Origin: Magnolia sinica
Taxonomy: Eukaryota > Streptophyta > Magnoliopsida > Magnoliales > Magnoliaceae
Length of the DNA stretch: 64,000 bases
Direction: 5' to 3'
Assembly: GCF_029962835.1 (NCBI RefSeq)
Contig: NC_080584.1
Location: forward strand, 82,240,862 to 82,304,861
The first letter of the stretch is position 1; every line of letters starts with the position of its first letter. The notes beneath the pieces were generated by a model. That model searched no databases, was not told the origin of the DNA, and saw nothing but the letters and a program-made list of their open reading frames with translations. The translations under genes and the position numbers were made by a program. Positions 57,123 through 64,000 of this stretch are shown here, one piece after another.

Positions 57123-58657
57123 TGTCATGCCTCAAATTCGATTTCCGGCGCTCATTTGCCATATGCCGAATCCAGTGCTAACAACCTCCGTGGCACCCCA
57201 ATTAGGATTCATAGCTTATGCCAAGTTTTGAAATCAGAATCTCACAAGGAGGATTTTCAGAGTAATTTTTTTAAAGGAAGCATAACCCTGAATGTACCAT
57301 AAGCTAAAAATCATCACATATATCCATTATAAAAGGATTTGAGTACAGTACTGGAAAAGAAAATACAATACATATATAAAAACTATAAAAGGTCAGGCAT
57401 GTACTCCTGCCTCATTATTGCTACTGTCTAGTATAACCTACATGTAAACAACGTGCGTAAACTTACTACAAAGGTTATAGAGTGCGTGTGTGCATGCACA
57501 ATAGGTATAACAAGTATAAAGATATCAGAGTATGCGGAAATGATGGAGAGCTATGATGTCACATCCTTGAACACTAATAGTCATACCAAGGGTTATACAA
57601 AGTAAATGTCCATCGAGCCAAATATCATATACAACTATGTAATACAAAGATACATGATAAAGGAATGAGTTGTAGTGCGTAGTATTGTATGCTGGTAGAG
57701 GCCTCGCACCCAGGGTTACAATAAATGTTAGTCTCATACCTAACACATAATGTATTTCCAGGATGATAGACTCCTGATCTCGAATAATCTTATACCTATT
57801 GGGTATCGGTCCTACAATTGTATAACACTGAATTATATTTACGGATCTATAATCTCAAGTGCTACATGAATGTATCATTGCCATATGTCATATGTTAATT
57901 CTGATGTGTAGTCCACATCTCATAATTGTCACAATTGGATCATCACCGAGGTCTAGTACATTTTCGACACTGGTTGTCGCCCATCGCGCGGGAGACCAAG
58001 CAAGTGCAAGAGACCTCACTATCAGCCTTGTTAGTAGTATACGAAAATCCACCCAACTCACTGATAGTGAACCCATTTCACGAGCTGGTCAACTCAACCT
58101 AGCATATAGCCCTCTTCACACGGGCAGGTAAGGTCAAATTCCCTTCCAATCGGCCTCGACACAGAGAGAGATGCGACCTACCAATATCCAGCCACCATGT
58201 GCTCATGACTCCACTCGGTCTAGACATTGGAGCATCCTATGGTACCACAGGGTTTAGGGACTTTCACCCGATGATGCATGTGACTCCTTATAACCTCAAT
58301 AATTTTCGATGTCCATACTCGTATACACTAGTCATATCCTGGTTGCAGGACTACATCCCTGGTATCGCTAGGGAGTAGATGCAACATGCTATACATAATG
58401 TGGCATGTATGAATCACACCTTAAAGTCATGCATCAAGTCATATATTGATCATGTAGGTAACCCTATCTCAAACAGGTCCCCTAAGTATATCAATCTGAA
58501 AGGCGTATACTATGATCAATCAGAATCTATAACAAGCGTACGAATGATGCTTTAGCATATGAATGAGCACGTTATGCATTATACTAAGCATATTATTAGT
58601 GTCAACCTTATCAGGGTCAGGTATATTATATAGCATGTTACCAATCTTGGCACATAC
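57123..58657 (-). repeat. Del/Tekay-like LTR fragment (3' part)
   Basis: On the minus strand the sequence ends AATTTGAGGCATGACA, like the solo LTR end GGATTTGGGGCGTGACA. About 1 kb inward it carries TAGGTCGCATCTCTCTCTGT, matching the AGGTCGCATCTCCCACTGTG block of that LTR at a similar distance from the end. Its other part is missing where the copia element starts, so it was probably interrupted by it. It is non-coding. Confidence 0.6.
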
Positions 58658-58680
58658 TGATAGGTTTTTTGACCCGTGCT

Positions 58681-58829
58681 CGACCAGTCGTGAGCCTTGC
58701 ACGACCGGTCGTGGGCTGGTGTTCGACCAGTCGTGGGGTCAAGTCGTAACTCGACTCAAAGTCCAGCGAGTTTGGACTATTTTTCTCCGGGGTGCTTGAC
58801 CGGTCGTGGGTGGCACATGACCAGTCGTG
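58681..58829 (+). promoter_or_regulatory. Five-palindrome array in copia LTR
   Basis: Near-palindromes (C/T)GACC(A/G)GTCGTG start at 58,681, 58,702, 58,724, 58,797 and 58,818. The spacing (about 21 bases, with one gap of 73) and position before the TATA box parallel the array at 26,451-26,590, though the core sequence differs. Confidence 0.75.
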
Positions 58830-58915
58830 GTTATGCAGATTCGTTCCACGATTTTGTGTGGATTTCGTGTCGCAAGTCTTTTCACAACCGGGATCCGGAA
58901 AGGAGTTTCCTAAAA

Positions 58916-58928
58916 CTATAAAAAGGGG
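58916..58928 (+). promoter_or_regulatory. TATA box of copia LTR
   Basis: CTATAAAAAGGGG lies about 98 bases after the start of the last palindrome. The equivalent box in the other LTR lies about 91 bases after its last palindrome. Confidence 0.6.
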
Positions 58929-59387
58929 TTTCTAGGGTTTTTCTAAGGTATGTGAGTAGTAGAAAAATCATAAGAGAGCTTGTTAAAGGCTTTGCAAGGG
59001 TTCGTTAAAGGGTTTAGGTGAGAGAGAGAGAGAGAGGAAGCTTGTGGAAGGGAGTCTACGTCTCAGCGCTTTCACGTCCTCGTAATCAGTGAGATCTCTC
59101 TAGTTTTTCTTTTATTCTCTTGCTGTTTATCCGCTCCTGCGTGAGTGATGAAGGTTTGATTATAGCAAGGTGTGCTTGTGATCGGTTGTAACATTCTGCA
59201 TTATAGTGGATTGTTGATCTGGACAAGGTCCCGTGGTTTTTACCTCTTTTGAGGGTTTTTCACTTAAAAATCTCTTATGTGGTGTGTGATTGATGCTTTG
59301 ATTTATTTCATTACTTTTATTATCCCATAATTCTGGTTTGTTCTGAAGAGCTAGATCCTAAGGTTTTATGTAAGGCCCCCAACAAAG

Positions 59388-59399
59388 TGGTATCAAAGC
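59388..59399 (+). other. Primer-binding site, initiator-Met type
   Basis: TGGTATCAAAGC differs at one base from TGGTATCAGAGC, the common copia site complementary to tRNA-iMet. Confidence 0.85.
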
Positions 59400-59434
59400 T
59401 AAGTTTATTAAACGGGTAGAATCGGTTTTGAATT

Positions 59435-60220
59435 ATGGAAGGTGGCTCATTAAGGATGATCAGCCTCAATGGTTCTAACTGAACCATATGGAAGGTTAAG
59501 ATGGAGGACTTACTTTATTACAAAGACCTATATTCTCCAATTTTAGGCATATCAGCAAAATCAAAGGATATGTCTGATGATGAATGGAAGAGGATGAACC
59601 GAAAGGCAGTGGGGTTTATTAGACAATGGCTGGATGATTCTGTATTCCACCATGTGTCTACGGAAACCTCAGCCGCTAGCTTATGGCTGAAGCTAGAAGG
59701 GCTGTATGAGAGGAAGACAGCCGGTAATAAAATTTTTCTGATAAGGTGACTTGTGAATCTCAAGTTCAAGGATGGTAGTTCTGTGTCCGAGCACATGAAT
59801 GAGGTCAGCAATATAGTGAACCAGCTCTCCGCTATGAAGATGGTCCTGGATGATGAATTGCACGCTTTGTTTTTGCTTAGTTCGTTGCCTGACAGTTGGG
59901 AGACATTGGTGCTGTCTCTAAGTAACTCCGCGCCAGATGGAAAGATATCCATGGAACAGGTGACCAGCTGTCTCTTCAATGAGGAGATAAGGAGGAAGTC
60001 TCAGGGGTCTACTCAGTAAGAGGCCCTTGTAACACAGGAACGGGGGAGAAGAAAGAACAGGAAGGGCGGGAAGGCCCGAGATAAATCAAGAGGCAAGTCG
60101 AGTAATAGAAAAGATGTTAAATACTGGAATTGTGGCAAGAAGGGCCACTATAAGCATGAATGTTGTAAGGCTAAGAACGACAAGAAAGGAAAAGGAAAGG
60201 AAGATGAATCAGATTCCACT
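59435..60220 (+). pseudogene. copia gag with damaged zinc knuckle
   Basis: Read in one frame from ATG 59,435. The gag core runs through IWKVKMEDLLYYKDLY, DDSVFHHVSTETSAASLWLK, LYERKTAGNKIFL, MKMVLDDELHALFLLSSLPD and SWETLVLSLSNSAPDGK. In-frame stops occur at about 59,480 (TGA), 59,747 (TGA) and 60,017 (TAA). The knuckle reads YWNCGKKGHYKHEC: the first of its three cysteines is a tyrosine (TAC for TGC), so CX2CX4HX4C is broken. Gag forms the virus-like particle. Confidence 0.88.
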
Positions 60221-60592
60221 GTGGTCGCTTCAGATGGTGACCTTGTAGTTATTCTTTCTACAGATCATGATGTATATCTCACAGCTATGAGTCAGGACAC
60301 CAACTGGGTGATTGACTCAGGAGCTTCTTTTCATGCGACTCCACGTAAGGACTTCTTCATAAGTTACAAGTCAAGTTACTATGGGACCGTGAAGATGAGA
60401 AATTCTGGCGTATCGAAGATCATAGGGGTCGGTGATATTTGTGTGAAGACCGATGTAGGCTGCACATTGGTTCTCGGGGATGTGAGGCATATCCCAGACC
60501 TTCGCCTCAACTTGATGTCGATGGGAAGGTTAGATGATGATGGCTATGAAAGCCAGTTTGCTGGTGGGCGCTGGAAGCTCATCAGGGTTCAT
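60221..60592 (+). pseudogene. copia protease region
   Basis: Same frame as gag. The aspartic protease motif WVIDSGASFHATPRKDFF is intact, followed by KIIGVGDICVKTDVG and VRHIPDLRLNLMSMGRLDDD. The frame ends with TGA shortly after GGRWKLIRVH. A one-base shift there moves the reading to the integrase frame, so the polyprotein is interrupted at this point. Confidence 0.9.
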
Positions 60593-60594
60593 TG

Positions 60595-61250
60595 ATCGCA
60601 GCCAGAGGAAAGAAGTGTTGCACCCTTTACAAGGCATGTCTCAGTGTGTGTAATGGTAGGTTAAACGCAGTGAAAGATTCATCTATTGACATGTGGCATA
60701 GGCGTTTAGGCCACATGAGTGAAAAAGGGCTTCAACTACTAGCAAGGAAGCGGGTCCTTCCAGACGTGACAGGTATGCCTCTCAAAACCTGTCATGATTG
60801 TTTATCAGGGAAACAATATAGAGTTTCATTTATTAAAACTGCTTCTCATGTTAATAAAGTGCATGCATTAGATTTAGTTTATTCTGATGTTTATGGTCCT
60901 ATGAGGACAAAAACCTTGGGTAGGGCATTGTATTTTGTTACTTTTATAGATGATGCATCTAGGAGGGTTAGCGTAATGCATTGAAATCCAAGGACGAGGT
61001 CTTTGGTATGCTTAAATTCTTTCATGCTATGGTCGAGAGAGAGAGACATGTAGATCATTAAAGTGCATCCGCACTGACAGTGATAGTGAATACATTGGCG
61101 ACTTTCATAAGTACTGCAAGTCCCTGGGTATACGGCATGAACAGATGGTTCCCAAGACCCCCCAGCATAATGGTGTAGCTGAGCGAATGAATCGTACTAT
61201 TATAAAGAGAATCAGATACATGTTATCCCATGCGAAGTTGCCCAAGACGT
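60595..61250 (+). pseudogene. copia integrase, truncated by CACTA insertion
   Basis: The HHCC zinc region is intact: MWHRRLGHMSEKGLQLLA and CHDCLSGKQ. The catalytic core shows LVYSDVYGPM and FVTFIDDASRR, a frame change near 60,980, KSKDEVFGMLKFFHAMVERE, another change, then IRTDSDSEYIGDFHKYCKSL (where copia has RTDNGGEY) and PQHNGVAERMNRTI with the catalytic glutamate. It stops at SHAKLPKT, where the CACTA terminus begins. Three frames are needed to read it. Confidence 0.88.
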
Positions 61251-61269
61251 CACTACCAGAAAACTGGGC

Positions 61270-61570
61270 AAAGGCTACGGATAAAAGCCGTAGCTAAAGC
61301 CCTATGGCTACGGTTATAGTCCGTAGCACGACCGTAGCCATTGGTGCCGTAGCCATAGGTCTTAAAGCTATGGCTACGGATTAAATCCGTAGCCATAGAA
61401 ATAACAGCTACGGATTAAATCCGTAGCCATACTTTCTGTAGCTCTTAAGTATATACAGCTACGGATTATATCTGTAGCTAAAAGTGGAGCAAGAACTATA
61501 GCAATAGGCTGAAATTAGCAACAGCTACGGTTTCTAGATAAAGGGCTACGGTTAATAGCTGTAGCTAATG
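61270..61570. repeat. Subterminal CTACGGAT/ATCCGTAG repeats
   Basis: At least ten copies of GCTACGG or its complement CCGTAGC within 300 bases, many as short inverted pairs. These are the likely binding sites of the second CACTA protein. Confidence 0.85.
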
Positions 61571-61679
61571 CCTTTTTTTTAAAAAAATTAAAAATATATA
61601 ATAATGGCATCTCTTACCATTGTAGTACATGCCCTGATAGATCGACTCATATTACTTCATGGCTAAATCATTCAATCAT

Positions 61680-61715
61680 TCATTCAATCATTCATTCATT
61701 CATTCAATCAAATAC
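61680..61715. repeat. ATTCATTCAATC short tandem repeat
   Basis: Repeats of ATTCA(A)TC over about 50 bases (61,668-61,720). Confidence 0.8.
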
Positions 61716-61770
61716 AACATTCATTTTAATCCATTCACAAAAGTACAATGGCAACATAATAGTTATATAT

Positions 61771-61919
61771 CTATTTAAAGTTCTCATTGACAGCAAGATC
61801 TAATGCCTTCTCGCAGTCAAATAGCTTCTCAACAATCACAAGCAAGAACTCCATAAATGTGCCTTTACTGGTTATCAATTTGCCATCAACTAACACCCAA
61901 TTCTCAGCTTTGCTTTAAT
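61771..61919 (-). pseudogene. DJ-1/PfpI-like gene fragment in CACTA
   Basis: The minus strand reads AENWVLVDGKLITSKGTFME, then FLLVIVEKLFDCEKALDL, and ends with TAG. Plant DJ-1 homologues end a domain with a NWVVDGK(L/V)(I/V)TSRGPGT..EFAL segment followed by (I/L)VE(K/Q)L(F/Y)G.EKA. Here SRGPGT is shortened to SKGT, a loss of two residues. Only this last exon is recognised. It lies on the same strand as the TLD fragment, just inside the CACTA end, as captured gene pieces often do. Confidence 0.6.
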
Positions 61920-63040
61920 CTGAAAGCTTACTGCACATGGTTGAAAATCAATTTCATCATACAAAAAATGTAGTCATATGAAAAAGCTATGCCCCAAAAC
62001 TGAAGAACTAAATTATAGAGAAAGACGATGAGGAGATGACATAAAGAAAAAAAAAAAAGACAATACTCGAGAGCATACACTGATCTTTTATTTCTGAACA
62101 AGTAAAATCTGCAACAGCCAAAGACAAAATAAACATTCAGGTATTTAAATTACCAACTAATATAGGTATAGCAATACCAACTAAATTTGCGAAAATAGAA
62201 TAGATCAACCATTTCAGCTAAATTAAGATTTCACTCAACCTATGATTTGTCAGTTCACTTGATGGATAAAAGTTCAACAGAATGTGTAAAGAAGACAGTC
62301 CCCAAGGAAACTTTGTAAAGAGTGTGAGAGAGCAGCAAAGGTATCAGGGAGATAGGTAAAATAAAATTAAAATAATCAAGTATTTTTGATATTTGAAAAT
62401 CTATTTGCTATTTTTGAATTGCAGTAGATCTTTTCATATTGACAGTCCATTTTATGATGAGGTCTAGTCCATCAAAATTTTGGAATGAACCCTCATAAAA
62501 ATGGTCCACCAATCAACATATCTTACATAGAAAAGCTAGGGAACATTTGAGAACACTTGAGAACATTTGTGCCATAGTCTTCATTTAAAAGGCAGTTTGA
62601 CTCCCATCCTACCAAGCAAGGCTAAATAAATTTGACAGTAGCATACCTTACTTGATATCACAAAATGACTTTCATTTTTCAAAAAATATGAGGCATTCAA
62701 AGCTAAGATCCTCACCTGCAATTGCAAACTGTCATCTAACCACCTCACGGACCATGCATTGCTTTCATACTACAAAACCAAACTTCATCAACATACAACA
62801 AGTGTGCAACAGTTGTGCTAAAATGAAAAATGCAAAATGTCAAAGGCAATCCATATGTCAACAATATATACCTTCAGGTTGCTCAGCATTTTCACAGTAG
62901 CAGGATTAAAATATAGCTGCATAGAAGGAAATTTAGGTAATTAGATAGCAGGCAAAAAAGAAAAAGAAATATGTAAGGAAGCAGGACTAGGAGCCAGAGT
63001 CCAATGCACAGTATACTCAGGTAGGTAGTGATGTTTTTCT
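61920..63040. other. CACTA interior, no domain recognised
   Basis: Possible exon pieces on the minus strand (a LYFNPATVKMLSNLK run ending at a GTATAT near 62,868, and WSVRWLDDSLQLQ ending at GTGAGG near 62,718) have donor-like borders but I cannot assign them. Confidence 0.3.
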
Positions 63041-63473
63041 TTCACTCTGACTGGGAATTAGAGGGCCAGGTGGTTCTAAATTTACTTGATTGGGAACTAG
63101 AGAGCCAGGTTGGTAAGTTTTGTTAGCTGCATGATGACGAACATTAACTCTAGCCAAATCTTCATCTATAAATATTCTCTCATTTCCAACAGTTCCTCCA
63201 AACACGATACCCACTGGCTTTGGATATGCTTCATATCTCCCTGTAGGATGCAGGTCGCTATATACAAAATTCTTGTCCTTCCTTGTATAGTGACAGAATA
63301 GATGCTCAATTGAGCTACAGAATGCCAGTACAGGTAGAAAGAATTTTTTCTACGTACCAGAAGGTGGAAATGCGTGGAAAATTGGGCTTATAGCATAGAC
63401 ATATGCAGAGCTTCCATAGTAACCTTCAATGTTAGACCAGAATTTGTTTAATCCCTTCCCATGAAGAGAAGAA
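63041..63473 (-). pseudogene. TLD-domain gene fragment in CACTA
   Basis: Two exon pieces on the minus strand. The first (63,473-63,358) follows a good acceptor (T-run then CAG), reads SSLHGKGLNKFWSNIEGY and YGSSAYVYAISPIFHAFPPS, and ends at GTACGT. The second (from about 63,282) reads KDKNFVYSDLHPTGRYEAYP, KPVGIVFGGTVGNERIF and IDEDLARVNVRHHAANKTYQ. This matches plant TLD-domain proteins, which are linked to oxidative-stress resistance. The first exon joins the domain start to its middle; about 40 residues seem to be missing between NIEGY and YGSS. The end of exon 2 holds a small tandem duplication. Confidence 0.6.
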
Positions 63474-63479
63474 CTGAAA

Positions 63480-64000
63480 AAAAATTCAGTCAAGTATACG
63501 TTAAAAAATAGAACTCAATCAAGCATGATAATCACAGAATGGTTATAGATTCAATAGAGAACTAATGATTAATGATTAATCTAATATGCCAGCAAAGACT
63601 AAACAATCGTTATGGCTAAATCCATTAAACTAATTTTATTTAACCATCTATCTTCAACCTCTTATTCAATGGCAAGGATTTTCAAATTGACCTGATTTTT
63701 TTTATACGGACACCTCCATGGTGGGCCCATGTGATGAGTAGCTAGCATCTTGCACAAAATAAGGGGAGAGGAGATAAAAACCACCGGAACCCTCTTCAGT
63801 AAGGATTTATTTGGGAGATGGCAAAGGACTAAAATGCAATTCAGGGCAGGCCTACAAGTACCACACCCAAACTCCATATTTACAAAAACCTTGTGTTCCT
63901 CATCAACTCAACTGAGAAATTGAAATTTGAATTTAACATTTTTTCTTTCTTTTTTTTCTCAATATTCATGTAGATTAGATATGGAAACAGCTGAGCTGAG
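63480..64000. other. CACTA interior, no gene recognised
   Basis: A+T-rich sequence. The minus-strand open frame at 63,662-63,877 shows no domain. Confidence 0.4.

Larger units (their letters stand above)
58658..59384 (+). repeat. 5' LTR of the copia element
   Basis: Likely begins TGATAGG and ends CCCCCAACA (59,384), three bases before the primer site. The start is inferred from the TG end and the onset of the palindrome array, as the 3' LTR is not in the window. It contains a palindrome array, CTATAAAAAGGGG (58,916) and a GA run at 59,020-59,035. Confidence 0.7.
58658..61250 (+). mobile_element. Ty1/copia retrotransposon, 5' part, cut by a CACTA
   Basis: 5' LTR, primer site, gag, protease and integrase follow in copia order on the plus strand. 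Coding stops at 61,250 inside integrase, where a CACTA terminus begins. Reverse transcriptase, RNase H and the 3' LTR must lie beyond the CACTA, outside the window, or be lost. Several stops and frame shifts show that it was already dead or has decayed since. Similarity is to the Tnt1-like polyproteins. Confidence 0.88.
61251..64000. mobile_element. CACTA transposon, left end, continuing past window
   Basis: CACTACCAGAAAACTGGGC begins at 61,251 inside the copia integrase. GCTACGGATTAAATCCGTAG and related words then repeat in both orientations to about 61,570, as CACTA subterminal repeats do. CGT (61,248-61,250) is the candidate 3-bp duplication. The right end is outside the window. The next 2.4 kb carry fragments of at least two host genes but no transposase domain. 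Confidence 0.8.

Noticed and set aside
1..64000. tRNA, rRNA, CRISPR or riboswitch features
   Set aside because: I saw no cloverleaf, rRNA-like conserved block or regularly spaced identical repeats. The tRNA-related sequences present are retrotransposon primer sites.
1..64000. Endogenous pararetrovirus sequence
   Set aside because: All reverse-transcriptase or integrase segments fit Ty3/gypsy, Ty1/copia or LINE domain orders. No movement-protein or coat-protein-like region was seen.

Overview
The window is nuclear DNA of a flowering plant and reads almost entirely as a graveyard of nested transposable elements. The plant assignment rests on Ty3/gypsy Athila-type and Del/Tekay-type LTR sequences, Ty1/copia elements, a TNP2-type CACTA transposon with DUF4216/DUF4218 parts, an L1-like LINE with a plant-type RNase H, relics of the lignin P450 family CYP98A, and a plant MAP-kinase exon. 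Dozens of diverged foldback repeats built around GGGCCCACCATGATG-like arms are spread through the middle. I associate such repeats with magnoliid genomes, but that is an unverified impression. I see no intact host gene, rRNA, tRNA or CRISPR array.

Layout. 1-0.6 kb: short direct repeats. 0.6-1.8 kb: 5'-truncated LINE on the minus strand. 1.83-13.34 kb: a complete but decayed Athila-type LTR retrotransposon on the minus strand, bounded by the 5-bp duplication ACCAT, sitting inside an exon-like open segment. 14.17-14.30 kb: one orphan MAP-kinase exon. 14.8-20.2 kb: a decayed autonomous-type CACTA transposon on the minus strand, with transposase and second-gene remnants. 22-26.35 kb: foldback repeats, then the end of a non-autonomous CACTA with a GACGGT-type subterminal array. 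26.36-26.97 kb: lone copia LTR.

27.5-37.2 kb: at least five broken CYP98A (p-coumaroyl ester 3'-hydroxylase family) copies, all on the plus strand. They share duplicated flanks and are cut by foldback/MULE-like insertions. 37.9-45.6 kb: three copies of a second foldback family in alternating orientation. The third is split by a 6.1-kb solo LTR of Del/Tekay type (duplication AGCAT). 46.5-48.7 kb: solo Athila LTR on the plus strand (duplication ACTAT). 48.7-50.4 kb: a CACTA end abutting a decayed copia pol on the minus strand. 50.5-53.8 kb: Del-like LTR fragment. 54.2-54.8 kb: hAT MITE with an 8-bp duplication. 57.1-58.66 kb: another Del-like LTR end on the minus strand. A copia element (LTR, primer site, gag, protease, integrase; plus strand) runs from 58.66 kb and is itself interrupted at 61,251 by a CACTA element that continues past the window. 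That CACTA appears to carry fragments of two host genes (TLD-domain and DJ-1-like) in one orientation.

Most notable observations: (1) two otherwise diverged copia LTRs share the same promoter-proximal arrangement of five short palindromes (three, a gap, two; about 21-bp spacing) although the palindrome sequence differs; (2) the serial CYP98A relics; (3) the host-gene fragments inside the CACTA; (4) a tandem MULE-like foldback pair that splits a CYP98A relic. No computation or database search was run. Family names come from recognised motifs.
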